64,000 bases of DNA from Mucilaginibacter mallensis (GCF_900105165.1 NZ_LT629740.1:1-64000), one strand, 5' to 3'. Counted from the first letter of the stretch, positions 8,987 to 18,356 are shown. Translations and numbers: made by a program. The notes: generated by a model not told the origin, from the sequence alone.

Positions 8987-9874
8987 TTAAATAGCCATTG
9001 CCACACGATAATCTGAGGGGGAGAGACCGGTGTGGTTTTTAAAATACTTACCAAAAGAGGATTGATCGGGGAAATTAATATCCTCGGCGATGCGGGCAAT
9101 GCTGATCTCGTGGTTCCTTAATAATACCTTTGCTTCCAGTATCACAGCATCATCTATCCATTCGCCGGCAGTTCGGCCGGTTACTTCTTTAATGGTTTCG
9201 GTAAGGTGCTTTGATGATACATACAAGGCATCGGCATAGTACTGTACGTTGCGGTGCCCTTTATAATGATGAAAAACCAGTTCCTGGAACAGCACATTCA
9301 ACTCCTGTTTGCGTGTTTGCTTGCCCTTTATCATTACATGGTGGTGCTCGTATATCGATTCCACTTCATATAGCAGCGATGTTAAAATGCTCCTTGATAT
9401 TTCCATGCGGTAAGGGTGTTCCTCGCGTTCCAGCTTTTTCTTCATCAGCATATAAATATCCAGCAGCATGTTTATTTCTTCATGCGTGGGATATATAACC
9501 GGCAGCGACGCGCTTTTAAAATAGCTGAACGATTCCAGGAAATGGCTGTTAACGTTGTTCTCGGTTAAGAATGCTTTTGAAAAAACAATGAAGCGGCATA
9601 AAAAATCAGGACTGCTATTATAAATACGTAAGGTATGGAAAGGTGTGGCCAGGAGCATGGCATCGGGCCTCGACTGGTATACCTGCAGGTTCACTTCAAC
9701 CTGTGCCGTGCCGCGGGTGCATATGCCAATAATATAGCCGTCGGATCGATAAGGGTATTCGCTGAGGCTCAACAGTTGTTTTTCATCGGTGATAAAAAAA
9801 TCGGGGCCAACAAGCTTATCTGCGTACAGGTCTGCAAACTTTGATAAGCTTAATTGTGCGATCTTTTTACTCAT
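8987..9874 (-). CDS. AraC-family transcriptional regulator
   Basis: A 295-residue regulator. The N-terminal part (about 1-190) is an AraC-type sensing/cupin region. The C-terminal part (about 200-292) holds two helix-turn-helix units, seen as YYADALYVSSKHLTETIKEV and ISIARIAEDINFPDQSSFGK followed by YFKNHTGLSPSDYR, the standard AraC signature. It is divergent from the fadL-like gene, with a 190-bp shared intergenic region that contains the motif at 9938-9983. The same motif is in front of the acyl-CoA dehydrogenase gene. I infer that this protein may control fatty-acid uptake and oxidation here; the effector is unknown. Confidence 0.93.
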   Translation of the reverse strand: MSKKIAQLSLSKFADLYADKLVGPDFFITDEKQLLSLSEYPYRSDGYIIGICTRGTAQVEVNLQVYQSRPDAMLLATPFHTLRIYNSSPDFLCRFIVFSKAFLTENNVNSHFLESFSYFKSASLPVIYPTHEEINMLLDIYMLMKKKLEREEHPYRMEISRSILTSLLYEVESIYEHHHVMIKGKQTRKQELNVLFQELVFHHYKGHRNVQYYADALYVSSKHLTETIKEVTGRTAGEWIDDAVILEAKVLLRNHEISIARIAEDINFPDQSSFGKYFKNHTGLSPSDYRVAMAI

Positions 9875-9937
9875 ACGTATTTATTTAATATCACTAATTA
9901 AATATAGTGCTGTTAGTTAACTCTAAATTAATCTTTT

Positions 9938-9983
9938 CTCCGACTTTTTGACTAATATCTCCGCATTATAGCCCTTTTTTTCG
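9938..9983 (+). promoter_or_regulatory. Candidate operator between araC-type gene and fadL-like gene
   Basis: Plus-strand copy of the 46-bp motif also found at 7519-7564 (five mismatches). CTCCG occurs at 9939 and again 21 bp later, flanking TTTTTGAC; a CC-T7-C run closes the block. It lies 80-130 bp upstream of the ATG at 10065 and about 65 bp upstream of the divergent regulator. Confidence 0.6.
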
Positions 9984-10064
9984 TATAAAACCAACCTAAT
10001 TTTATTTTTTTAGAAACCGTATTTGTAGCTTTACAAATAGCACCATATAACCAATTATATAATC

Positions 10065-11288
10065 ATGAAGAAAATTCTACTATTAGTGCTCGCACTGATA
10101 CCTGTTATTTCGTTCGCGCAAGGGTTCCAGGTGAACCTTGAGGGGCAGAAACAAATAGGTATGGGCCACACCGGTACCGGTCTGTTACAGGATGGAGCCT
10201 CCGTGTTTTTTAATCCCGGCGCCGTTGTTATGTTACCTGATAATTATATTCAGGCAGGTATCAGCCCATTAATGTTCAGGTCTGTTTTTAACCCAATGGG
10301 TACCAATGTGGAGGATCATGTTGCCAACAAGGTTGCTACACCATTTAATTTTTATGCTGCCGTAGGGCCCAGAAATGGCTGGTGGAAACTTGGTATGGCC
10401 GTATATACGCCCTTTGGCGGTTTAACCGACTGGGGAGATAGCTGGGCAGGGAAATATACGCTGGAAAGCCTTGATCTTAAAGCCATCTACTTTCAGCCTA
10501 CATTAAGTATAAAACTAACCGATTATTTAAGCATAGGCGGTGGTTTTGTGTATAACCGCGGTATAGTTGATCTTACGCAGGCTATCCCGTTAACCAATTC
10601 TGCCGGGCAGGACGGGCAGGCTGAGCTTAAAGGATCAGGTAAAGGATATGGCTGGAACGCCGGTATCTTCGTGAAAACCGAATCGGGTATTACTATTGGT
10701 ATCACCCACCGTTCAGGTGTAAGTACCACTATTAATAATGGTAATGCTATTTTTAATGTGCCATCATCCTTACAAAGCAGCTTTCCGCAGCCTAATAGCT
10801 TCTCGGCAACAATTCCATTGCCTTCAACTACATCAGTAGGTTTAGGTTTTTATCCAACCGAAAGATGGACACTCGCTTTCGATGCCAACTTAGTTGGATG
10901 GGATGTTTACAAAGCTTTAGCTTTTGATTACAAAATAAACACCCCTCAATTACAGGATAGCTATTCGGCACGTAATTACCAGGATGCCGTTAGTATAAGA
11001 GTGGGTGCTCAATATAAAGCGTGTAATAACCTGTTCCTTCGGTTTGGTGGTGGTTTTGCAGGAACAGCTGTACAGGATGGCTATGTTACTGCGGAAGCCC
11101 CCGATGCCCCGCGTAAATTTGTAACATGTGGTTTAGGCTATAAGCTGGCTTCAAGATTGGACCTTGATGTTTCATTTGAGTATGAGCACGTAGATGCCCG
11201 CACCCAAACCAATATTCAGTCGCAATTAGCAGGTACGTTTGAAACAAATGTTTACATCCCAGGCTTATCACTGGCTTATCACTGGTAA
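10065..11288 (+). CDS. Outer-membrane OmpP1/FadL-family transporter
   Basis: A 407-residue outer-membrane beta-barrel with a signal peptide (ILLLVLALIPVISFAQ). The mature N-terminus has the family block GMGHTGTGLLQDGASVFFNPGAV, the hatch region of FadL proteins, followed by regular amphipathic strands and a C-terminal aromatic residue (LSLAYHW). The family moves hydrophobic molecules, typically long-chain fatty acids, across the outer membrane. The gene is followed after 16 bp by a GDSL-type lipoprotein, suggesting a lipid-ester cleavage and uptake pair. The neighbouring beta-oxidation genes on the other strand support fatty acid as substrate. Confidence 0.92.
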   Translation: MKKILLLVLALIPVISFAQGFQVNLEGQKQIGMGHTGTGLLQDGASVFFNPGAVVMLPDNYIQAGISPLMFRSVFNPMGTNVEDHVANKVATPFNFYAAVGPRNGWWKLGMAVYTPFGGLTDWGDSWAGKYTLESLDLKAIYFQPTLSIKLTDYLSIGGGFVYNRGIVDLTQAIPLTNSAGQDGQAELKGSGKGYGWNAGIFVKTESGITIGITHRSGVSTTINNGNAIFNVPSSLQSSFPQPNSFSATIPLPSTTSVGLGFYPTERWTLAFDANLVGWDVYKALAFDYKINTPQLQDSYSARNYQDAVSIRVGAQYKACNNLFLRFGGGFAGTAVQDGYVTAEAPDAPRKFVTCGLGYKLASRLDLDVSFEYEHVDARTQTNIQSQLAGTFETNVYIPGLSLAYHW

Positions 11289-11304
11289 TTAAAAAATAAC
11301 AAAC

Positions 11305-12618
11305 ATGAAGAACTTTAAAATATATCTTATTGCAGGTTTGCTATTTTTAGCTGCCTGTAAGCCCGAAATCCACAATCCCGCGCCAACAAAAGGTAGGGCC
11401 GACTTTTCACGCTATATAGCTGTAGGTAACTCCTTAACAGCAGGTTACTCCAATGGTGGTTTATACCTTGCAGGTCAATTAAACTCATATCCGTCTATCA
11501 TGGCTAAGCAGATGCTGGCAGTAGGCGGCGGTACTTTTAATCAACCTTTATTTGCTACCGGCCAGGAAAACGGCTCGGGCTATCTTAAACTAACAGGTTT
11601 TGATGCCAACGGCAACCCTATTACTGCACCTGTTATTACTGACCTGGCTATACGTGGCATATTGCCTATCCCGGGGTTTGGTAACGTTACCTTGTACACC
11701 AAATACACCGGCGATATTGAGAACTACGGCGTACCGGGAATTAAATTATTAAATATCACTTACGCTCCTTATGGTAACCTTAACGGCTTTTTTGAGCGTA
11801 TGCTACCGAATGACGCACCAACCAACACAACTGATTATCTTGATTTTGTAACAGCCAAGCCATTTACCTTTTTCTCAGATTGGTTGGGTAATAATGATGC
11901 ATTGGCTTATGCTACCGGTGGTGGTGTTGGTGATGTGCTAACAGATAAAACAGTTTTTGCCGAGTTATATGAATTATCGATAGAAAAACTAACCGCATCA
12001 GGCCAAAAAGGCGTGGTAGCTACTATACCCGATGTTACTTCTATCCCTTATTTTAATACGGTAACGGTTGGCGCTATTTTGGCTGCTGTACAAGCGAAAA
12101 ATCCAGCCGCAAAGGCACTTTATGTAAATGCGCTGGTATCAGGCACTACTTATGCGCCAAGGGTAGCAACAGCAAATGACCTTATCATACTAACATTCCC
12201 AACCAGTATGATTGGTACGCTGGTAACAACACCTTACGGCCCGCAGCCTTATGGTTTAACCCCTGTAACGCCAATTGATAACCAATATGTGCTGGATGCA
12301 AACGAAGTTGCCTTAACACGCGATTACGTGCAATCATACAATACTACCATTAAATCAATTGCAGCCCAAAAAGGCCTGGCCGTTTTTGATGCCTATACTT
12401 ACTTAAATAATGTTAAAGCAAATGGATTGGTGGTTGATGGTATCAGCCTTAATTCGTCATACATCAGCGGTGGCTTATTCTCGCTTGATGGTGTGCACCT
12501 TACCCCCCGCGGATATTCTATTATAGCCAACGAATTTATTAAGGCTATAAACAGTACCTATGGCTCTTCTATTCCTTTGGCCAACGTTGCTGCTTATCCG
12601 GGCCTTACTTTCCCATAA
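11305..12618 (+). CDS. SGNH/GDSL-family hydrolase lipoprotein
   Basis: A 437-residue lipoprotein: the lipobox is LAAC with Cys18. The SGNH block I is VGNSLTAGY, with the nucleophile Ser43, and block V is SLDGVHLTPRGYS with Asp395 and His398. The block III residues may be in FSDWLGNNDAL, around residue 195. It is an esterase or lipase anchored in the outer membrane or periplasm. Placement directly behind the FadL-like gene (16 bp) suggests it frees acyl chains from esters for uptake; that substrate is inference. A strong terminator follows. Confidence 0.9.
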   Translation: MKNFKIYLIAGLLFLAACKPEIHNPAPTKGRADFSRYIAVGNSLTAGYSNGGLYLAGQLNSYPSIMAKQMLAVGGGTFNQPLFATGQENGSGYLKLTGFDANGNPITAPVITDLAIRGILPIPGFGNVTLYTKYTGDIENYGVPGIKLLNITYAPYGNLNGFFERMLPNDAPTNTTDYLDFVTAKPFTFFSDWLGNNDALAYATGGGVGDVLTDKTVFAELYELSIEKLTASGQKGVVATIPDVTSIPYFNTVTVGAILAAVQAKNPAAKALYVNALVSGTTYAPRVATANDLIILTFPTSMIGTLVTTPYGPQPYGLTPVTPIDNQYVLDANEVALTRDYVQSYNTTIKSIAAQKGLAVFDAYTYLNNVKANGLVVDGISLNSSYISGGLFSLDGVHLTPRGYSIIANEFIKAINSTYGSSIPLANVAAYPGLTFP

Positions 12619-12624
12619 TAAGAT

Positions 12625-12669
12625 TTTTTCATGACGATACATTTTTATAAATGTATCGTCATGAAAAAT
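12625..12669 (+). terminator. Strong bidirectional intrinsic terminator
   Basis: A near-perfect hairpin with about a 20-bp stem, TTTTTCATGACGATACATTT paired with its complement around a TTAT loop, sits 7 bp after the GDSL gene stop. Confidence 0.88.
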
Positions 12670-12686
12670 AAATAAACAAATACCAA

Positions 12687-12719
12687 TTTGGTTTTTGGTA
12701 TAAAAATACTTTATATTTG
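12687..12719 (+). promoter_or_regulatory. Bacteroidota-type promoter
   Basis: TTTG at 12687-12690 and TATATTTG at 12712-12719 match the -33 and -7 elements (TTTG and TAnnTTTG) with 21 bp between. The site lies 22 bp upstream of the small reading frame at 12742. Confidence 0.5.
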
Positions 12720-12741
12720 ATATAATTAATCTATTTTTACC

Positions 12742-12849
12742 ATGAGCCGTGAATTAATAGACTTTTCAAAACAAATTGACGAGCAATTTGAAATAGTAAT
12801 TACCGGTAAAAAAGGCCTGTGGGACTATTTTATGGCTTTATTCTGGTAG
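12742..12849 (+). CDS. Possible 35-residue small protein
   Basis: The frame starts ATG AGC CGT GAA and encodes MSRELIDFSKQIDEQFEI with a tail ending LWDYFMALFW. It is preceded by a good -7/-33 promoter match and stands alone between a terminator and an AT-rich gap. The protein is acidic at the N-terminus with an aromatic C-terminus. I do not recognise it. It could be a real small protein or the remnant of a larger gene; only the promoter and the clean ATG-to-TAG frame support it. Confidence 0.35.
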   Translation: MSRELIDFSKQIDEQFEIVITGKKGLWDYFMALFW

Positions 12850-13304
12850 TAAACCGTCGGTCATTTCTAATAAATGCATAACCTCAATATGCGTTTCGTT
12901 TTCCTGTATATAATAGTTTCATAAATGGTTCTACATAAATAGTACAGGCTTTTTTCAATAACTCATCAGAATTTTATTCTTAAAATGTTTAATTGATAAT
13001 ATTTTATGATTTTTATCAATTTTATTCAACTTATGCTTGGTTTTTAATCATAAAATTTACCAATAATGATTTTTATATATAAAATATGAGTTTATATGTC
13101 TTTATTTTTTTATGTAAATTAAAATAATATCTATTTATTTTTTTAATAATTGATAATTTATTACAAAAAATCAAAGTAAAACTAATTTAGTTTGTAATAA
13201 TTGCCAATAAAATGGCAATTGTTTTGGTGAAATGATATTTAACCGAATAATAATTTTATTTTAGAGATAAATTAACATATTATTTTAACAAACCTCAAAA
13301 AATC
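12850..13304. other. AT-rich gene-free gap before the TonB receptor
   Basis: About 455 bp of very AT-rich sequence without a credible gene. It contains several near-copies of a TTTATnATTTTTAT word and, at 13199-13220, an 8-bp perfect stem (AATTGCCA/TGGCAATT with loop ATAAAA). It probably holds the TonB receptor promoter and leader, but I see no clear -7/-33 pair. Confidence 0.6.
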
Positions 13305-16202
13305 ATGAAATTACGTTTACATTTATTCCTTTTAGGGGCATTCCTATCGGTTTGCACCCCGCTTTTTGCACAAACCCTCACGGGTACGGTAACAAGTGCC
13401 GGTAAGCCTGTTGAAGCTGGCACAGTACTGGCAATGCCATCGGCAGCAGGTACTTCAACCAACGCGGCAGGTGCTTATTCCCTTTCATTAAAAGCAGGCA
13501 CTTATAAAGTAACCTTTTCGGCTGTAGGGTACGAAAAGAAAACAGTTAGTGTGGTTATTACTGACGGCAAAAATGTATTGAACGTGGAGTTACCTGCTTC
13601 CTCAGAATCATTAAAGGAAGTGGTGGTATTGGGTAACCGTGGTGCCGGGCGCACAAAAGTTGAATCACCGGTGCCGGTAGATGTGGTAAACATAAGCCAG
13701 GTGAACCAAACAACGGCCAAACCCGACCTGATGAGCCAGCTGAATCAGCAGGTGCCATCATTTAACTACAACAAGCAAAGCGGTGGCGACGGATCTGACG
13801 CGATAGATTTTGCCAGCTTACGCGGCCTCGGTTTTGATGAAACACTGGTATTAGTTAATGGTAAACGCCGCCACCAATCAGCCTTTGTGAACGAAGTGGG
13901 TACCCGTGGTCGTGGTAATAGTGGTACTGACTTAAATGCTATACCCGAGGCCTCAATTGATCATGTGGAGATATTGCGCGACGGTGCATCGGCACAATAT
14001 GGTTCTGACGCGATAGCGGGTGTTATTAACATCGTACTAAAAAAAGATACTAACCATTTAACCATTAACGCGGGCTTTAGCGGTTATAACGATCAGAAGT
14101 ATAATACGCTGAATTACTCAGATCCTGCTGCTTATTACACCGGTAAAAAATTCGACGGGCAAACATTTACCCTCGGCGCTGATTATGGCGTTGCCATAGG
14201 TAAGAATGGCGGCTTTTTAAATGTTGGTGGTAATTATGAGAATGAGGGCAAAACCTTTAGGGATGACCCTAATGGTGCAATAAGCCGTGAGCGCAGGGCC
14301 TTTGGCGATGGTTCGGTTGCCTCAGGTGGTGGTATGTACAATATGGAGATACCTATAAAAGGTACTAATACCGTATTTTACTCTTTTGGCGGCTACAATT
14401 ACAAGCATTCCAATGTTTATGCCTATACCCGCAGCTGGAACTATGATAACGGGCTGCGCGCTAATCCAACAAAATTCCCTACTGATGCCGCTGGTAACTT
14501 AATATTTGTACCGGGCATTATGAAGATAGATGCTCCCGCAGGTGCAGCATATAATCCAGACAACGTATACTACGACCCGCAGGAGGATGTGTACATTAAG
14601 GATATGTCGGCTGCGTTTGGTTTCAGGGGAACTACGGCAAGCAAATGGGATTGGGATATCAGTGATAATACCGGCAGAAACGATTTCCATTACTTTGGTG
14701 ATAATACTTTTAATGCCTCATTGCCTTATGTGGCTGGTCAGCCAATACAAACCCGTTTTGATGATGGCGGATTTAACTTCTTACAAAACACTGCTAATGT
14801 TGATATAACCAAGCGCTTTGCCCATGTTGCACAAGGCTTGCAAGTATCGTTTGGTGGCGAGTTCAGGTACGAGCGTTACCAGTTATATGCAGGCGAGCCT
14901 AACTCTTATATTGATGGTGGCGCTAAGTTACCGGGCTTAGGGTCAAAGGGCCAGGATACCTTGTATTCCAAAGCTTCAGGCTCTGAAGGTTACCCAGGTT
15001 ATACCCCAAGCCAGGCAACTGTGGCATCACGTACCAATGAAGGATTTTATGCTGAAGGTGCCCTGGATGTTACCCAGCAATGGCTGATTGATGGTGCTGC
15101 CCGTGTTGAGCATTACTCTGATTTTGGCGGCGAAAGCTCATTTAAATTTGCAACACGTTATAAGCTGACTGATAACTTTAACCTGCGTGGTTCAATAAGC
15201 TCAGGTTTTCGCGCACCTACGTTGCAACAGATCAACTTTAGCAATACCAATACCAATATAGTAAGTGGTAACTTGTATTATACAACGCTGGTATCAACGG
15301 TATCGGCGGCGGCAAAAGCGGCAGAGATCCCTAAGCTAACCCCTGAAACATCAGTTAACTATAGCTTAGGTTTTGCTTGGCAGCCATTACATAACTTAAC
15401 CGTTACTGTTGATGGGTACGATATTAAGATCAAGAACAGGATAGTTATATCCGGTACCTATAACACCGGCGACCCTGCATTGGGTAACATAAATACACCG
15501 GGTACTATCAATTATATATTGCAGGCCCAGAACTCGCAACAGGCGCAGTTTTTTGCTAACGCGGTAAACACTACCAATAAAGGTGTTGATATTGTGATAG
15601 ATTACAAAAAACGTTGGGGTAACAGCCATTTCAACGCTTTATTGGCAGGCAACATCCAAAACCTGCATATCGATCAGATACATATCCCGGCATCACTTAA
15701 AAAAACTCCTTCTGATAGCGCGTCCTTCTTTGATGACAGGGAACAGTATTTCCTGAAAGCCAGTGCTCCGGCTGCTAAATTTACCCTGAACCTGGAATAT
15801 GGCATAAATAAATTCGCGTTCGGTACGCACCTTACTTATTATGGTGATGTAAAAGAACTGGGTTTTGGCGAGGTTAGTCCGGCACCGAGTGCTCCTGACC
15901 AATATTTCCCTTCGGTATATCTGGATGGCACTACCACCCCGGTACCGGAAATCTTCAACTTTTCACCTAAGATCACTACCGATCTATATGTATCATACAA
16001 AATCCGTAAGAACATAGCGTGGACATTAGGTGTGGACAACCTGTTTAACGTACACCCTGATACCGACCTGGTTAAAGGTTCGATTAATCCTACCAGCGGC
16101 ACCAGCTCTTTTGGCGACAGCGAATCGGGCGGTCCGTTTGAGGCAGTACAAATGGGCTTTAATGGTATGCGCTTATACACCAAATTTACATTGAATTTTT
16201 AA
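13305..16202 (+). CDS. TonB-dependent outer-membrane receptor
   Basis: A 965-residue receptor with a signal peptide (LFLLGAFLSVCTPLFAQ). Residues about 24-110 form a carboxypeptidase-regulatory-like beta domain (LTGTVTSAGKPVEAGTV, GTYKVTFSAVGYEKKTV). The plug follows at about 118-250, with LVNGKRRHQSAFVNEV and VEILRDGASAQYGSDAIAGV, the TonB-receptor plug signature. A 22-strand-type barrel ends in LYTKFTLNF. It imports a ligand across the outer membrane using TonB/ExbBD energy. No SusD-like partner or regulator lies next to it, so the substrate cannot be told; a siderophore, metal complex or other ligand is possible. A strong terminator follows. Confidence 0.93.
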   Translation: MKLRLHLFLLGAFLSVCTPLFAQTLTGTVTSAGKPVEAGTVLAMPSAAGTSTNAAGAYSLSLKAGTYKVTFSAVGYEKKTVSVVITDGKNVLNVELPASSESLKEVVVLGNRGAGRTKVESPVPVDVVNISQVNQTTAKPDLMSQLNQQVPSFNYNKQSGGDGSDAIDFASLRGLGFDETLVLVNGKRRHQSAFVNEVGTRGRGNSGTDLNAIPEASIDHVEILRDGASAQYGSDAIAGVINIVLKKDTNHLTINAGFSGYNDQKYNTLNYSDPAAYYTGKKFDGQTFTLGADYGVAIGKNGGFLNVGGNYENEGKTFRDDPNGAISRERRAFGDGSVASGGGMYNMEIPIKGTNTVFYSFGGYNYKHSNVYAYTRSWNYDNGLRANPTKFPTDAAGNLIFVPGIMKIDAPAGAAYNPDNVYYDPQEDVYIKDMSAAFGFRGTTASKWDWDISDNTGRNDFHYFGDNTFNASLPYVAGQPIQTRFDDGGFNFLQNTANVDITKRFAHVAQGLQVSFGGEFRYERYQLYAGEPNSYIDGGAKLPGLGSKGQDTLYSKASGSEGYPGYTPSQATVASRTNEGFYAEGALDVTQQWLIDGAARVEHYSDFGGESSFKFATRYKLTDNFNLRGSISSGFRAPTLQQINFSNTNTNIVSGNLYYTTLVSTVSAAAKAAEIPKLTPETSVNYSLGFAWQPLHNLTVTVDGYDIKIKNRIVISGTYNTGDPALGNINTPGTINYILQAQNSQQAQFFANAVNTTNKGVDIVIDYKKRWGNSHFNALLAGNIQNLHIDQIHIPASLKKTPSDSASFFDDREQYFLKASAPAAKFTLNLEYGINKFAFGTHLTYYGDVKELGFGEVSPAPSAPDQYFPSVYLDGTTTPVPEIFNFSPKITTDLYVSYKIRKNIAWTLGVDNLFNVHPDTDLVKGSINPTSGTSSFGDSESGGPFEAVQMGFNGMRLYTKFTLNF

Positions 16203-16222
16203 TAGGAACTTAATCTATAATT

Positions 16223-16257
16223 CAAAGCCCCGTTCAGCTTTTGAACGGGGCTTTTTT
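16223..16257 (+). terminator. Intrinsic terminator of the TonB receptor gene
   Basis: Stem AAAGCCCCGTTCA/TGAACGGGGCTTT with a short loop, followed by a T run, 20 bp past the stop codon. Confidence 0.92.
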
Positions 16258-16270
16258 GTTTATGCCAATA

Positions 16271-16474
16271 GTGTCCGTCCGCTCAGGGTACGGAAACCTG
16301 TGGACAAGCCCACCATGTCATTGCGAGCGATAGCGCGGCAACCGCGAACTATACAGGGCGGATATGCAAAGTTCGCGGTTGCTTCGTCGTGCCTCCACGC
16401 AATGGCATGTGGAGATGAAATGGGGAGAGAATCTTGTCCGTCCGCTCAGTTGTTTACCCCCGAGCGGACGGACA
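16271..16474. repeat. Composite palindromic repeat block
   Basis: Two repeat types are interleaved. GTCCGTCCGCTCAG occurs near 16273 and again near 16437, and the second copy pairs with GAGCGGACGGAC at 16462-16473. Between them (about 16314-16409) lies a TGTCATTGCGAG-type palindrome with inner arms AACCGCGAACT/AGTTCGCGGTT and a core TACAGGGCGGATATGCAA that resembles the core near 62806-62823. No gene is credible here, although open frames cross it. Confidence 0.75.
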
Positions 16475-16768
16475 CTTTTACAGCAGTGTGCTTTGTAGTT
16501 TGGCGGCTTTTACCATCCTATCAACCTGTTAATACGTTTTGCCCATTTGTACCGCTATTACCTGCAGGCTCATTACACTTTCTCGTACAGTTACACTAAT
16601 CAGTAGCTATACAGGTATTAATGACAATGCTGTTTGCACTGCTAATATATTATCAAAGCAGTATCTATAAATAGTATACAAATTTGCCATCATACCATAA
16701 CTTGGCGAATAGCATTTTTTGATATAACACGTACTGCGTTGTCGTAATCAGGTATTAACATACATGCA

Positions 16769-17296
16769 ATGGCTCAAACTGCCAGTTATACTAAACCGAA
16801 GAAACACAAGTTTGCTGTTTACGCGGGATTTGGGCCCAATTACTATTTCAACAACCTGGCGCTTGGCAAAAGTTATGTTAATGATTTTAATTACTCATTT
16901 ACAGGCAGGGTAATGTGGGAGCCCGAGCATTTATTAAGTCTGGGTGTAGAGAGTGGCTATTTCAGGTTATATACCTACAATACACCCGAGCCCAATAAGG
17001 TTCATATTGCCAACACGGCTATCCCGATACAGATAGTGGTATCTATGCGGGTTTTACAAAACTTCTATGTTAATTTTGCTATGGGGCAAGCTGTATTGCT
17101 TAACAAGATCCATATGGAGAACAATGGCGACTTTAGCGCATCCAGCTTTTCAGTAGCTGATTTTTCGGGAACGCTCGGTTACCGGCATAAACTCAGCAAC
17201 AGGTTTTCTATTAGTGCAGAGACTAAATATTATTACTCCGGAGGTTTTGTTGATAGAAATATTGCCTTGCTTTTTGTGGGCGGATACAGGTTTTAA
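16769..17296 (+). CDS. Outer-membrane beta-barrel-like protein without visible signal peptide
   Basis: A 175-residue protein with alternating aromatic and polar strands (FAVYAGFGPNYYFNN, LLSLGVESGYFRLY, FSGTLGYRHKLSNRFSISAE) ending ALLFVGGYRF, the pattern of a small outer-membrane barrel. The first residues, MAQTASYTKP, look like the start of the mature protein after a signal-peptidase site (AMAQT), yet the reading frame closes at a TAA about 24 bp upstream. The signal peptide is therefore missing or has been lost by mutation. The 3' end overlaps the convergent phosphoesterase gene by 4 bp. The function is unknown. Confidence 0.65.
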   Translation: MAQTASYTKPKKHKFAVYAGFGPNYYFNNLALGKSYVNDFNYSFTGRVMWEPEHLLSLGVESGYFRLYTYNTPEPNKVHIANTAIPIQIVVSMRVLQNFYVNFAMGQAVLLNKIHMENNGDFSASSFSVADFSGTLGYRHKLSNRFSISAETKYYYSGGFVDRNIALLFVGGYRF

Positions 17297-18252
17297 TTAT
17301 TCGTCACGCTAAATTTCAAGCCATCATCAAAGCCGGAAAAATCATTTTTTAGCTCACGCGATGTGATTTGCAACGAATCGCGGCAGCGCTTTACCTCAAG
17401 ATAATGGAACATTGGTTTATAGTCATGCGAAAGATCATGCGTTAGCTCTTTGGTTTTATAGAAGGGCTGATGAGGGCCCCCTCCTCCGCCTATCACTAAA
17501 AAATATTTACCCTGTACTTTAAAGCGTTCAAAATTGTGTGAATGCCCCGAAAGGAACAGCACACACTTTTTTGAAGCTATAAAAGCCGGAACAAATTTTT
17601 GCTGTACCGGCAATGACGGGCCAACAACCTTACTGTTTGAGTAAGGCGAATGATGGCAGCCGACTATTATAAATTTAATGGCCGGGTCGTTATCCATTTG
17701 TTTTAAGGTGCGGCTATACCAGTTATCCTGTTTAACGATCTCAGAATCCTTCATCTCGCTGAAATTGGAGTTTAACAGTATTACAGCCACAGAGTCAATT
17801 ACCTCGCTATAACCGGTTTCACTATGCATCGGGAACCTCGATTGAAACTGCCGTCTTCCCTCACTGGCATTGAGCATCAGCTCATGATTGCCCAGCACTG
17901 CATAAACCGGAATGGTATCATCGGCGCACCATTTAAGGTAGGTGTCCATCTTTTTCCATTTATCATCGCTATAGCCTAATGATACCACATCACCAAGAAT
18001 AAATAATGCGGCAGGATGAACGGAAACAATATCCTTAAAAATTAATTCCGTAGCCTTTTCGTTATGATCTGTTTTGCGGATGATCGTTTCAATAAACAGG
18101 GGAGCCTGCGTATCGCTGGCAAATGCTATGACAGGACTTTTTTGCTGCGCGATTACTGAAACTGGGCAATATATAATGCTCATCCAGAAAATAAAGTGGC
18201 AAATATTAAATCTTCCCATCATTTTATATAATGCCCTGAAATGTTGAAACAT
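17293..18252 (-). CDS. Exported calcineurin-like metallophosphoesterase
   Basis: Up to 319 residues; an ATG at 18222 would place the hydrophobic signal (FIFWMSIIYCPVSVIAQ) closer to the start and is an alternative. The metal-binding motifs of the family are complete: FASDTQAP (Asp47), LGDVVS (residues 86-91), GNHE (121-124), a GCHHSPY block and SGHSHNFERF. It resembles acid-phosphatase-like and PhoD/UshA-type periplasmic esterases; the substrate cannot be given. It is the last chromosomal gene before the island boundary. Confidence 0.88.
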   Translation of the reverse strand: MFQHFRALYKMMGRFNICHFIFWMSIIYCPVSVIAQQKSPVIAFASDTQAPLFIETIIRKTDHNEKATELIFKDIVSVHPAALFILGDVVSLGYSDDKWKKMDTYLKWCADDTIPVYAVLGNHELMLNASEGRRQFQSRFPMHSETGYSEVIDSVAVILLNSNFSEMKDSEIVKQDNWYSRTLKQMDNDPAIKFIIVGCHHSPYSNSKVVGPSLPVQQKFVPAFIASKKCVLFLSGHSHNFERFKVQGKYFLVIGGGGGPHQPFYKTKELTHDLSHDYKPMFHYLEVKRCRDSLQITSRELKNDFSGFDDGLKFSVTNN

Positions 18253-18356
18253 TTTTAAAGTTACGATATGTTATTGATGGTGAAGCAGGTATAGTTATGA
18301 AGTGGAAAATTTGCCTGATAACTTTCAATGATATTGACGTAAAAAGACATATAACA

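Noticed and set aside
16300..16599. A 99-codon plus-strand frame
   Set aside because: It runs over the palindromic block and has a random composition without any domain.
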